Shown: one piece after another, positions 43,445 through 52,065 of the stretch
Layout: the number at the start of each line of letters is the position of its first letter
Numbering within the stretch: position 1 is the first letter of the stretch
Assembly: GCA_902475535.1 (NCBI GenBank)
Contig: CABRZR010000014.1
Location: 1 to 62,483, forward strand
Reading direction: 5' to 3'
From: QAMH01 sp900556425
Lineage (GTDB): Bacteria; Actinomycetota; Coriobacteriia; Coriobacteriales; QAMH01
Length of the DNA stretch: 62,483 nt
The notes under the pieces: model-generated
Database searches by the model: none
What the model saw: the letters and a program-made list of their open reading frames with translations, nothing else
Told to the model about the DNA's origin: nothing
Program-made: the position numbers and the translations under genes

Positions 43445-44248
43445 ATGAAGGTATTCGTTATCGACGCTGCCCGTTGCGTCGGCTGCCATAACTGCCAGAT
43501 CGGCTGCAAGGACGAGCATTGCGGTAACTGCTGGATGCCCTACGCCGAGGAGCAACCCGAAATCGGCCAGTTCTGGATGAAGGTCGAGCAGAAGGAACGC
43601 GGACACAAGCCGCACGTCAAGGTGAGCTACACGCCGCGCCTGTGCAACCACTGCGGGGACGCTCCCTGCATGAGGGCAGCCAAAGACGATGCGGTCTACC
43701 GTCGCGACGACGGCCTGGTCATCATCGATCCGGTCAAGGCCAAGGGCCAGAAACAGATCGTCGACGCCTGCCCGTACCACGTCATCTACTGGAACGAGGA
43801 GAAGGAGATTCCGCAGAAGTGCACGGGTTGCGCGCATCTCATCGATGATCCCGAGCAGCCCATCCACACACCGCGCTGCATGGACAACTGCCATCTCGAC
43901 GTCATCCAGTTTGGCGAGGCCGAGGACTTCGACCTGACGGGTTGCGAGGTGCTCCATCCCGAGTACAAGACCGATCCGCATGTCTACTACCGCAGCCTGC
44001 CCAAGAAGTTCATCGCCGGCACGGTGTACGACCCGGAGACCGAGGAGATCGTCGAGGGCGCGACCGTCACTGCGACCTGCGCCGAGGGAACGGTCACAGC
44101 AACGACCGACAGCTGGGGCGACTTCTGGCTCAAGGACCTGCCGGATGCCGAGTGGCGTGTCGAGATCGAGAAGGGCGGCAAGAGGGCCGCTCTCGAGGTG
44201 AGCACGCTCGAGGAGGACAAGGGCCTGGGCGACATTCCGCTTGCGTAA
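43445..44248 (+). CDS. athS: Pyrogallol transhydroxylase small subunit (Fe-S)
   Basis: A 267-residue Fe-S subunit, close to the 274 residues of known AthS. Cys motifs are CVGCHNCQIGC with CGNC, CNHCGDAPC, a single CPYH, and CTGC...CMDNC. Motif two lacks its last Cys (MRAAKDD), in line with the three clusters known for AthS rather than four. From about residue 190 a Cna_B/transthyretin-like beta domain follows (FIAGTVYDPETEEIVEGATV), the extra C-terminal barrel described for AthS. ATG follows AGAGAGGT. A terminator follows, so athL-athS form a tight two-gene unit. Confidence 0.87.
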   Translation: MKVFVIDAARCVGCHNCQIGCKDEHCGNCWMPYAEEQPEIGQFWMKVEQKERGHKPHVKVSYTPRLCNHCGDAPCMRAAKDDAVYRRDDGLVIIDPVKAKGQKQIVDACPYHVIYWNEEKEIPQKCTGCAHLIDDPEQPIHTPRCMDNCHLDVIQFGEAEDFDLTGCEVLHPEYKTDPHVYYRSLPKKFIAGTVYDPETEEIVEGATVTATCAEGTVTATTDSWGDFWLKDLPDAEWRVEIEKGGKRAALEVSTLEEDKGLGDIPLA

Positions 44249-44260
44249 GTCTGGGGCAAA

Positions 44261-44295
44261 GGGCCGTCGGCACATGCTGGCGGCCCGCTCTTTTC
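44261..44295 (+). terminator. Terminator after athS
   Basis: GGGCCG pairs with CGGCCC around a 14-base loop that can pair further, followed by GCTCTTTT. It lies 12 bp after the athS stop. Confidence 0.7.
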
Positions 44296-44332
44296 GCGAG
44301 CGCAAATGCATCTACACACATGAGGAGGAACC

Positions 44333-44872
44333 ATGGGCAAGGAGCTTTTCGAGAAATACGGCATCAGACAGCTCGGGTATAGCGTGGAGAGCATCGAGGA
44401 GACGGCGCAGCTGTATCACGACCTCTTCGGCGCAGGCCCGTTCATCGACATGGGTGTGAACGCCCCAGAGAGCTGCAAGATTCGTGGCGTCGAGCAACCG
44501 GTCAGGATGCGTACGGCAATCGGGTACCTCGGTGACATGGAGATCGAGCTCATCGAGGACAAGAGCGATTGTCCGAGTCCATACTCCGAGGCGGGACGTT
44601 ACGGCTTGCATCACTACTGCATCTGGGTCGATGACGTGCAGGAGGCCATCGACGAATTTGCCGCCGCCGGCATCGAGGTCGCCATGGACATGGTCTCGGG
44701 TTCTGGGATGCGCGTTGCCTATGTTGACGCGCGCGAGCAGCTCGGACAGTACATCGAGGTCAATCCGCCGCTCGAACAAGTGCGGCAGATGGGCATGGGC
44801 GTGCACCAGAAGTGGCCGGATGACGTCGCCCTCGTGGGCATCCAGGATGTCATGGCGATGATGGGACGCTAG
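44333..44872 (+). CDS. VOC-superfamily (glyoxalase-like) protein
   Basis: A 179-residue protein with two beta-alpha-beta-beta-beta modules of the vicinal oxygen chelate fold. IRQLGYSVESIEETAQLYHD starts the first, and LHHYCIWVDDVQEAIDEFAA starts the second. Metal-ligand His and Glu positions are plausible at H in LHHYC and E in YIEVN. The pattern is close to methylmalonyl-CoA epimerase and glyoxalase-like proteins. ATG follows GAGGAGGAA. It lies just behind athS but beyond a terminator, so involvement in polyphenol metabolism is a guess. Confidence 0.75.
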   Translation: MGKELFEKYGIRQLGYSVESIEETAQLYHDLFGAGPFIDMGVNAPESCKIRGVEQPVRMRTAIGYLGDMEIELIEDKSDCPSPYSEAGRYGLHHYCIWVDDVQEAIDEFAAAGIEVAMDMVSGSGMRVAYVDAREQLGQYIEVNPPLEQVRQMGMGVHQKWPDDVALVGIQDVMAMMGR

Positions 44873-44878
44873 ATTCGC

Positions 44879-45148
44879 ATGGCGCAAGTCCGTTTGCGTG
44901 AAATACCAGTCGTGGCTATCGATCGGAGCTCGGGAGCATTCCTGGGCTCCGATGGTCGTCGTTACTACGAGGTGGAAGCTGACGTCTTCGTGCTCGATGG
45001 CATCGTCGAGGAAGGCGTCATCGCGTGCCACGGCTCCGGGTCGCACGGAGGACACATCGTGCTCAAGCCGTTTTACGAGCGACGCGATGGCACGTGGGTG
45101 AACATGTACTCCGGTGCCGTCGTGCACGGGAAGAATTCAGAGGAATGA
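44879..45148 (+). CDS. Small conserved-looking protein, unknown
   Basis: An 89-residue soluble protein starting six bases after the VOC gene stop, without a strong ribosome site, so probably translated by coupling. It is mixed alpha/beta in composition, with HGSGSHGGHIVLKPFYE in the middle that could bind metal through His. No family was recognised. It lies ten bases before the FKBP gene, and the three likely form one operon. Confidence 0.6.
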   Translation: MAQVRLREIPVVAIDRSSGAFLGSDGRRYYEVEADVFVLDGIVEEGVIACHGSGSHGGHIVLKPFYERRDGTWVNMYSGAVVHGKNSEE

Positions 45149-45157
45149 GGGAACACC

Positions 45158-45670
45158 ATGGTTAACCAGGGGGATCGCGTCATCGTCGAGTATCGCGGAA
45201 AGCTCGATGACGGCACGGAGTTTGCGAGCACGAAGGTCCAGGGCGAGCCGCTCGAGTTCGTGGCGGGAAGCGGCGTCGTGCTGCCCGATTTCGACTATGC
45301 CGTGATGGGCATGGACGTGGGCGAGACGCGCAGCATTCATATTCCCGCTGATCGCGCCTACGGGCAGCGCGACGAGGAGCTCGTCATCTCGATGCCCGTG
45401 ACCTCGCTTCCCAATGGCGAGGCGCTCCCGGTGGGCGCGATGCTGGGCATCCAGACGCCCGAGGGCGATGTCATGCGCGTGCGCGTGCTCGAGGTGGGCG
45501 ACGAAGAGGTGATGCTCGACTGCAACCACGAGCTCGCAGGCCAGAATCTCAACTTCGACATCACCCTGGTCGACGTCGTGAGCGAGACGCCCATCGAGCA
45601 TGAGCTGCATCCCGAGGGGTGCGCGTGCGGCTGCGACAGGCTACAGGAATCGCTTGCTGCTGGCGAGTGA
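45158..45670 (+). CDS. FKBP-type peptidyl-prolyl isomerase (SlyD-like)
   Basis: A 170-residue isomerase. QGDRVIVEYRGKLDDGTEFAST is the first FKBP strand block, and AVMGMDVGETRSIHIPADRAYGQR is the active-site and flap-flanking part seen in SlyD-type proteins. The IF-like insert follows. The tail EGCACGCD has three Cys that may bind metal, as in SlyD. It acts as cytosolic foldase or chaperone and, in SlyD, in metal delivery. ATG follows GAGGGAA. It ends the VOC-unknown-FKBP run. Confidence 0.88.
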   Translation: MVNQGDRVIVEYRGKLDDGTEFASTKVQGEPLEFVAGSGVVLPDFDYAVMGMDVGETRSIHIPADRAYGQRDEELVISMPVTSLPNGEALPVGAMLGIQTPEGDVMRVRVLEVGDEEVMLDCNHELAGQNLNFDITLVDVVSETPIEHELHPEGCACGCDRLQESLAAGE

Positions 45671-45713
45671 CGCTGGCGCTGGGGAACAGCGCGTAACGTG
45701 CTTCTCGCAAGGG

Positions 45714-45719
45714 TATAAT
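45714..45719 (+). promoter_or_regulatory. -10 box of the Fic gene
   Basis: A perfect TATAAT lies 48 bp before the Fic start; no clear -35 box was seen. Confidence 0.4.
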
Positions 45720-45766
45720 GGGCACATGTTTTTCGTCCCTTTTCTAAAGGCAGAGAGCGATGTGAT

Positions 45767-46909
45767 ATGGCCAACGATACCCAGCATGACGCACGGTCTT
45801 GGGCCTCTGACCTTGAGGGGTACATTCGCCAAGGCGAGCCGGAGCAAGCTCAGAAGAGCAGGAACTGGGCAACGGCCATCGGCCTTCAGGCGGTTGACGG
45901 CCTGAGTCCTTCGCGGTATTTGCTCGACACCGCAAAGGAGCACATCGAGGGCCGGCTCACCATCGGGGAGGTCCAGGAGCTCGTCGAGTCCTATTACGAA
46001 CGCAGCGGCGAGCGAACCGAGGAGGAGCTGCAAAGCGAAGAGGCCGACATCGTGTCCTCTCGCATTACGGAGATTCTCGGCGAGCGCTCGTTCTCGTTCT
46101 CGCCGGCGACGCTTCGGTCTATCCATGGGCGATTGTTCAAGGGTTTGATAAAGGACGCGGGCACGTATAGGCCGTACAATATTTCCAAGAAGGAATGGGT
46201 CCTCAAGGGAGAATCAGTACTCTACGCCCCTTGGGAGCTTATAGGGGAGACGCTCGATTATGACTTTGACCGCGAAAGCGCCTTCTCGTATGAGGGGATG
46301 TCGCGGGCCGAGCTCTCGAAACACATTGCCGAGTTCACATCGGATATATGGCAGATTCATCCTTTTTGCGAGGGAAACACGCGCACCACGGCAGTGTTTA
46401 TCATCAAGTATCTGAACTCGCTCGGGATAGAGGTGGACAACGCGCCCTTCGAGGAATATTCCTGGTATTTCAGGAATGCGCTGGTGAGAGCGAATTACAA
46501 CGACATGTCGAACGGTATCCATGAGACGAGGGAGTTTCTCGACCGATTCTTCGAGAATGCCCTGCTCGGAGGCACACATCAGCTCAAGAATCGATATATG
46601 CATGTCGACTGGGTTGATGAGGGCGAAGATGCAGGCTTGGCTATGACCCAGCAAGTCACCGAACAAGTCACCGAACAAGTCACCGAACAAGTCACCAAGC
46701 TGCTCACTGCTCTTGGCGATGAAGAATTGCCAGCATCCGAAATTATGGGCCGACTTGGCCTGAAGCATAGACCGACGTTTCTTTACTCGTACCTGCATCC
46801 CGCCCTCGAGCTCGGTCTAATCGAGCGTACCGTCCCCGACAAACCCAATAGCAGGCTTCAGAAGTACCGGAAGACGAGGCGCTACCGTAATCGAAAGGGG
46901 CAAAAATGA
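45767..46909 (+). CDS. Fic-domain protein with winged-helix C-terminus
   Basis: A 380-residue Fic protein. The catalytic motif HPFCEGNTRT (HPFxxGNxR) is complete near residue 203, so AMP or another NMP transfer from the nucleotide to a protein target is likely. No clear inhibitory S/T-x-x-x-E-G/N motif was found. The C-terminal about 60 residues look like a winged helix (LPASEIMGRLGLKHRPTF). Between them is a four-fold VTEQ repeat encoded by 12-bp tandem DNA repeats. No separate antitoxin gene is present. The stop overlaps the DUF362 gene start by four bases. Confidence 0.87.
   Translation: MANDTQHDARSWASDLEGYIRQGEPEQAQKSRNWATAIGLQAVDGLSPSRYLLDTAKEHIEGRLTIGEVQELVESYYERSGERTEEELQSEEADIVSSRITEILGERSFSFSPATLRSIHGRLFKGLIKDAGTYRPYNISKKEWVLKGESVLYAPWELIGETLDYDFDRESAFSYEGMSRAELSKHIAEFTSDIWQIHPFCEGNTRTTAVFIIKYLNSLGIEVDNAPFEEYSWYFRNALVRANYNDMSNGIHETREFLDRFFENALLGGTHQLKNRYMHVDWVDEGEDAGLAMTQQVTEQVTEQVTEQVTKLLTALGDEELPASEIMGRLGLKHRPTFLYSYLHPALELGLIERTVPDKPNSRLQKYRKTRRYRNRKGQK
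46652..46699 (+). repeat. 12-bp tandem repeat inside the Fic gene
   Basis: Four units of CAAGTCACCGAA (the last ending AAG) start at 46652, 46664, 46676 and 46688. They encode repeated QVTE in the linker before the winged helix. As 12 is a multiple of three, copy-number changes would alter linker length without breaking the frame. Confidence 0.9.
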
Positions 46910-48084
46910 GCCAGTCTGATCAGCCGACCGTTTCCGTCGTGCGTTGCGGGGAGGTTCATGATGCGAGTGCGTTACTGGAGCCGGTTCGCGAGGCATTCGA
47001 CCTGATAGGTGGGCTCGAGTCGGTCATCATGGCCGGTGACACCGTGCTCCTGAAGCCGAATCTGGTCAGTCCCGTGAACTACGAAAACGGCGCCGTGACC
47101 AATCCGCATCTGGTCGAGGCGGTTGCCATCCTTTGCGAGGAGGCAGGAGCGCGCCATGTCGTCATCGGCGACGGCGCGTGCGTCGGCGCGAGTACCGAGG
47201 AAGCGTTTGATGTGACGGGCTTGCGCGATATGGCCGCGCGGCATGGCTACGAGCTGGTGGACTTCACCCACGCTCCTTTCCAGTACGTCGTCAATCCGCT
47301 TGCCAAGAAGATGAGGCGCATCCGTCTTCCGCAGGCGTTTTTGGAGGCGAACGTCGTCATCGACATGCCCGTCATGAAGACCCACGACGTGCTCGAGGTT
47401 TCGCTGGGCGTGAAGAACATGAAGGGACTGCTCCAGACCGACGACAAGAAGCGCTTCCACAAGTGGGGGCTCGTGCAGTCCGTCGTGGACCTCATCCAGA
47501 TTGCGAAGCCCGACATCACGCTAGTCGACGGGACCATCGGCATGGAGGGCAGTGGTCCCACGTGGGGAGAGCCGGTAGGACTAGGGCTGCTGCTCGCATC
47601 CAAGGACGTCGTCGCCGCCGATACCGTGGCGGCGGAAATCATGGGGTATACCCTCGACGAGGCCGACTACATCCGCCAGGCGGCGATGGCGGGCGTCGGC
47701 TGTTGTGACATGGACCAGATCCAGGTGCTCGGGCTTCCGGTAGACGAGGTACGCCATCCGTTTCGCCGCTCCAGCATCGACCCGGCATTGCTGGATGAGC
47801 TGGGGATAGAGCTATACCCCATGGATGCATGCAGCGGATGCGCCAATGCCGTGCAGAACTTCCTGATCTTCCTGGCCAACCATGGCCGGCTGGAGGAGAT
47901 GCGCGACACGATACTTCTCTACGGGCAGAGCGTCGAGGAGCTTCCCCCCGAGGCCACCGAGGGCAAGCGCGTGATTCGCATCGGGAGCTGCACGCGATCG
48001 CTCATCGGGTACGGTCACTACTTCCCGGGATGCCCGCCGTTTCTCTATCCCATGCTGAAGGAGCTGGGCCTTGCCGACGAATGA
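46906..48084 (+). CDS. DUF362 family protein
   Basis: A 392-residue protein of the DUF362 family. VLLKPNLVSPVNYENGAVTN, VVIGDGACVG, VIDMPVMKTHDVLEVSLGVK and NMKGLL are its conserved segments. A C-terminal SGCANAV Cys pair and a CTRS are present, but no ferredoxin domain, which some members have. The function of DUF362 is unresolved; it is found widely in anaerobes. It overlaps the Fic stop by four bases, so the two are co-translated, which is curious but gives no clear function. Confidence 0.83.
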   Translation: MSQSDQPTVSVVRCGEVHDASALLEPVREAFDLIGGLESVIMAGDTVLLKPNLVSPVNYENGAVTNPHLVEAVAILCEEAGARHVVIGDGACVGASTEEAFDVTGLRDMAARHGYELVDFTHAPFQYVVNPLAKKMRRIRLPQAFLEANVVIDMPVMKTHDVLEVSLGVKNMKGLLQTDDKKRFHKWGLVQSVVDLIQIAKPDITLVDGTIGMEGSGPTWGEPVGLGLLLASKDVVAADTVAAEIMGYTLDEADYIRQAAMAGVGCCDMDQIQVLGLPVDEVRHPFRRSSIDPALLDELGIELYPMDACSGCANAVQNFLIFLANHGRLEEMRDTILLYGQSVEELPPEATEGKRVIRIGSCTRSLIGYGHYFPGCPPFLYPMLKELGLADE

Positions 48085-48384
48085 GAACGAGGCTCGAGAC
48101 GTGGACCGGCAAGTCGCCGAACAAGTCGAACGCTTCGGGATGTGCACTCGTGCCTATTGAGGCGACCATAGGTGCACGGCGATTGGCAAGAGACAGCATA
48201 GGCGCCGCGTTTTGTGGCGTGGTGGCTGGGAGAGCGACCATGGAGGCTCAGCTCTTGGCATAAATGCCTCAGGATGCGGCGTTATGGCCATCTTGCTGAC
48301 CACCAGCACGCATTATTTGGCGGAAAGCGGATCTCGCGCCAAGAAATGCGGCATGGTGGTCGCATCCGCCTCTTCGCCTTTTGG

Positions 48385-48419
48385 ATGGCGAGATTCCTCG
48401 ACTCTGCTCGGAATGACAA
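48385..48419. repeat. GTCATT-CGA repeat fragment (family E)
   Basis: GCGAGATTCCTCGACTCTGC then TCGGAATGAC is a partial copy of the block at 7751. The gap 48085-48451 holds this, a family B palindrome and no gene that can be supported. Confidence 0.6.
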
Positions 48420-48421
48420 AC

Positions 48422-48450
48422 TGGGACAAATGACCTGTCCATTTGTCCCA
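48422..48450. repeat. Palindrome, family B, at the carB stop
   Basis: TGGGACAAAT and ATTTGTCCCA flank GACCTGTCC. It ends one base from the carB stop codon and may act as its terminator. Confidence 0.88.
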
Positions 48451-48451
48451 G

Positions 48452-51400
48452 TTACACGATCGTGGCGTGGATGTCCTGCAGCGACATGACGCTTGCCTCG
48501 CTCGCGTCCTTGACCGCCTGGATGCCAAGCGCGCTTGCCATGGCAGCGGCGAGCGTGGTCATGTAGGGCACGTGGGCCTTGATGGCCGCCTTGCGGATGT
48601 AGCTGTCGTCGGCGGCGCTTTCCTGCGTGGAGGACGGCGTGTTGATGACGAAGTCGATCTCGCCGTTGGTGATGGCGTCGAGGATGTCGGGCCTGCCTTC
48701 GCCCTGCTTGTTGATGGTGTCGCAGGCGATGCCATGCTCCCTGAGCATCGCGCCCGTGCCCGCCGTGGCGACGATGGAGAAGCCGGCACGCTCGAACTCG
48801 CGGGCGACGTCAACGGCCTCCTCCTTGTCACGGTTGTTCACGGTGATGAGCACGGTGCCCGAAAGCGGCAGCACCGTCTGCGTGGCCTCCTGGGCCTTGA
48901 AGAACGCCTCGCCGAAGTTGCCGGCCAGGCCCAGGACCTCGCCGGTCGAGCGCATCTCGGGGCCGAGGACGGGGTCGACCTCGGGGAACATGTTGAACGG
49001 GAAGACGGCTTCCTTGACACCATAGTGCGAGAAGGTCTTCTCGCGCAGCTCGGGCACGGGGCTGGGACGACCCGTGATCTCGCCGGTGATGACGTCGGTG
49101 GCGACTTGCACCATCTGGATGCCGCAGACCTTGGAGACGAGCGGCACGGTGCGGCTTGCGCGCGGATTGGCCTCGAGCACGTAGACGGTGTCGCCCTCGA
49201 TGGCGTACTGCATGTTCATGAGGCCGCAGACGTGCATGGCCTCGGCAATCTTGCGCGTATAGTCCTTGATGGTGGCCAGGTGCTCCTCGGAGATGTTGAG
49301 GCTCGGCAGGATGCAAGCCGAGTCACCGGAGTGGATGCCCGCGAGCTCGACATGCTCCATGACGGCGGGCACGAAGGCCAGGGTGCCGTCGCAGATGGCG
49401 TCGGCCTCGCACTCGAGCGCGTGCTGCAGGAAGCGGTCGATGAGGATGGGACGGTCGGGGGTCACGCCCACGGCAGCGGCCATGTACTGGCCCAGGGTCT
49501 CGTCATCGTAGACGACCTCCATGCCGCGCCCGCCCAGGACGTAGCTCGGGCGCACCATGACGGGATAGCCGATCTCGTGTGCGATGTTGAGGGCGTCCTC
49601 GACGGTGACGGCCATGCCCGCCTCAGGCATGGGGATGCCCAGGCTGTCCATGACCTCACGGAAGCGGTCGCGGTCCTCGGCCAGGTCGATGATCTCGGGG
49701 CTGGTGCCCAGGATGTTGACGCCGGCAGCCTTGAGTTCGCTCGCGAGGTTGAGCGGCGTCTGGCCGCCAAACTGCGCGATGACGCCGACCGGCTGCTCCT
49801 TCTCGTAGATGGAGAGCACGTCCTCGGTGGTGAGCGGTTCGAAGTAGAGTTTGTCCGAGGTATCGTAGTCGGTCGAGACCGTCTCGGGGTTGCAGTTGAC
49901 GATGATGGTCGAGAAGCCGAGCTTCTTGAGCGCGAAAGCGGCGTGTACGCAGCAGTAGTCGAATTCGATGCCCTGACCGATGCGGTTGGGGCCGCCGCCT
50001 AGGATCATGATCTTCTGACCGGGGGCGGGTTCGCTGTTGTCGGGAGCGTTGTAGGTGGAGTAGAAGTACTCGGAATCGGCCGTGGAACTCACGTGCACGC
50101 CCTCCCACGCCTGCTTGATGCCGGCGCTAAGACGCGCCTCGCGTACCTGGGTCTCGGGTAGGTGCAGGAGCTGGGCCAGGTAGCGGTCGGCAAAGCCGTC
50201 GCGCTTGGCGCTGGCAAGCTCGTCGGCGGGTAGCATCTGCGCGGGATGCTCGGCGGACCAGGCGAGGACGCGCTCCTCGTGATCGACGAGCTCCTTCATC
50301 TGCTCGATGAAGTAGGCCTTGATCTTGGTGAGCTCGTGCAATTGCTCGACCGTCGCGCCCTTGCGCAGCGCCTCGTACATCTGGAACTGGCGGTCGGGCG
50401 TGGCGAAGTTGAGCAGCGTGAGCAGCTCGTCGAGGGTCTTCTCGTTGTAGTCCTTCACGAAGCCCAGGCCGTAGACGTTCTTCTCGAGCGAGCGGATGGC
50501 CTTCTGAAAGGCCTCCTTGTAGGTCTTGCCGATGGACATGACCTCGCCCACGGCGCGCATCTGCGTGCCCAGGTGGTCCGAGACGCCCTTGAACTTCTCG
50601 AAGGCCCAGCGCGCGAACTTGACGACGACGTAATCGCCGTCCGGGTAGTACTTGTCGAGCGTGCCGTATTTGCCGCAGGGAATCTCGTCGAGCGTCAGGC
50701 CGCTCGCGAGCATGGCCGAGACCAGCGCGATGGGAAAGCCCGTGGCCTTGGAGGCAAGCGCCGACGAGCGCGAGGTGCGCGGGTTGATCTCGATGATGAT
50801 GTCGCGGTCGCTCACCGGGTCATGCGCCCACTGCACGTTGGTGCCGCCGATGACGCCGACCTTGTCGACGATCGCGTAGCTCTTCTTCTGGAGACGGTCG
50901 ATGACCTCTTGCGAGATGGTCTGCATGGGGGCGGCGCAGAACGAATCGCCCGTGTGCACGCCCATCGGGTCGATGTTCTCGATGGTGCAGACGGTGATGA
51001 GCTGCCCCTTGGCGTCGCGGACGACCTCGAACTCGAGCTCCTCCCAGCCCAGGACGCTCTCCTCGACGAGCACCTCGGTTACCGGGGATGCTGCCAGGCC
51101 GCGGGCGACCGTCGTCTTGAGCTCGTCGATGTTGTAGACCAGGCCACCGCCGGTGCCGCCCATGGTGTAGGCGGGGCGCAGCACGCACGGGTAGCCGAGC
51201 TCCTCGGCGATCTCGACGGCTTCCTCGACCGTGTGCGAGACGCGGCTGCGGGCCATCTCGATGCCGAGCTCTTCCATCGTGTTCTTGAACTCCTCGCGAT
51301 CCTCGCCGCGTTTGATGGCATCGATCTGGACGCCAATGACCTTGACGCCGTACTTGTCGAGGATGCCCGCCTCGGCAAGCTCGCTCGAAAGGTTGAGACC

Positions 51401-51682
51401 GGACTGGCCGCCCAGGTTGGGGAGCAGCGCGTCAGGGCGTTCGAGCGCGATGATCTGCTCGAGGCGCTCGACGTTGAGGGGCTCGATGTAGGTGCGATCG
51501 GCGATGTCGGGGTCGGTCATGATGGTGGCCGGGTTGGAGTTGACGAGGACGATCTCGTAACCCAGCGAGCGGAGCGCCTTGCACGCCTGCGTGCCCGAAT
51601 AATCGAACTCGCACGCCTGGCCGATGATGATGGGGCCGGATCCGATGATCATTACCTTGTGGATATCGGTGCGCTTGGGCAT
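48452..51682 (-). CDS. carB: Carbamoyl-phosphate synthase large subunit
   Basis: A 1076-residue protein, the normal length of CarB. It makes carbamoyl phosphate from ammonia (delivered by CarA), bicarbonate and two ATP, for arginine and pyrimidine synthesis. Two homologous ATP-grasp halves are seen: KVMIIGSGPIIIGQACEFDY at the N-terminus and KIMILGGGPNRIGQGIEFDY near residue 555. The last about 130 residues are the MGS-like regulatory domain. No carA is in the window; it may lie elsewhere or be separated here by the repeat-rich gap. ATG lies 7-8 bases after AGAAAGGCG on the minus strand. Confidence 0.97.
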   Translation of the reverse strand: MPKRTDIHKVMIIGSGPIIIGQACEFDYSGTQACKALRSLGYEIVLVNSNPATIMTDPDIADRTYIEPLNVERLEQIIALERPDALLPNLGGQSGLNLSSELAEAGILDKYGVKVIGVQIDAIKRGEDREEFKNTMEELGIEMARSRVSHTVEEAVEIAEELGYPCVLRPAYTMGGTGGGLVYNIDELKTTVARGLAASPVTEVLVEESVLGWEELEFEVVRDAKGQLITVCTIENIDPMGVHTGDSFCAAPMQTISQEVIDRLQKKSYAIVDKVGVIGGTNVQWAHDPVSDRDIIIEINPRTSRSSALASKATGFPIALVSAMLASGLTLDEIPCGKYGTLDKYYPDGDYVVVKFARWAFEKFKGVSDHLGTQMRAVGEVMSIGKTYKEAFQKAIRSLEKNVYGLGFVKDYNEKTLDELLTLLNFATPDRQFQMYEALRKGATVEQLHELTKIKAYFIEQMKELVDHEERVLAWSAEHPAQMLPADELASAKRDGFADRYLAQLLHLPETQVREARLSAGIKQAWEGVHVSSTADSEYFYSTYNAPDNSEPAPGQKIMILGGGPNRIGQGIEFDYCCVHAAFALKKLGFSTIIVNCNPETVSTDYDTSDKLYFEPLTTEDVLSIYEKEQPVGVIAQFGGQTPLNLASELKAAGVNILGTSPEIIDLAEDRDRFREVMDSLGIPMPEAGMAVTVEDALNIAHEIGYPVMVRPSYVLGGRGMEVVYDDETLGQYMAAAVGVTPDRPILIDRFLQHALECEADAICDGTLAFVPAVMEHVELAGIHSGDSACILPSLNISEEHLATIKDYTRKIAEAMHVCGLMNMQYAIEGDTVYVLEANPRASRTVPLVSKVCGIQMVQVATDVITGEITGRPSPVPELREKTFSHYGVKEAVFPFNMFPEVDPVLGPEMRSTGEVLGLAGNFGEAFFKAQEATQTVLPLSGTVLITVNNRDKEEAVDVAREFERAGFSIVATAGTGAMLREHGIACDTINKQGEGRPDILDAITNGEIDFVINTPSSTQESAADDSYIRKAAIKAHVPYMTTLAAAMASALGIQAVKDASEASVMSLQDIHATIV

Positions 51683-51797
51683 GAGATCGCCTTTCTGCGA
51701 GAGCTTACAATCCTAGATATGATACCGCGCGCGCTGGCTCCCGAATCGCACAATCTGCGGATGCAGTATGCGTATCGGGGGACGGGACTGGGCCCCC

Positions 51798-51993
51798 TGT
51801 CATTTCGAGCGCAGGCGCGAAGCGCCGAAGTCGAGAAATCCCGCCCTTCGCGTTTTGACGTCAGCGGCGGGAGAGATTTCTCCACTCCGCGGCCTCGCGG
51901 CCGCTCCGGTCGAAATGACAGGGGGCGGGCCTCGCGGCCGCTCCGGTCGAAATGACAGGGGCCGGGCCCCGCGGCCGCTCCGGTGCGTCCATT
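51798..51993. repeat. GTCATT-CGA repeat cluster (family E)
   Basis: The 51683-52065 gap holds TGTCATTTCGAGCGCAGG at its left and near-tandem units with GCGGCCGCTCCGGTCGAAAT at its right. It is a second large block of the family at 7751. No gene is supported. Confidence 0.8.
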
Positions 51994-52065
51994 TTTCTTC
52001 TCCCACGATCAGGGGCCCAGTCCCTGCTGGTATACTTCTGACCACGGCTGAGGAGGGGGATCTCC

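Noticed and set aside
48443..51955. Two long plus-strand frames opposite carB
   Set aside because: carB is full length with both ATP-grasp halves on the minus strand; the plus frames are shadows.
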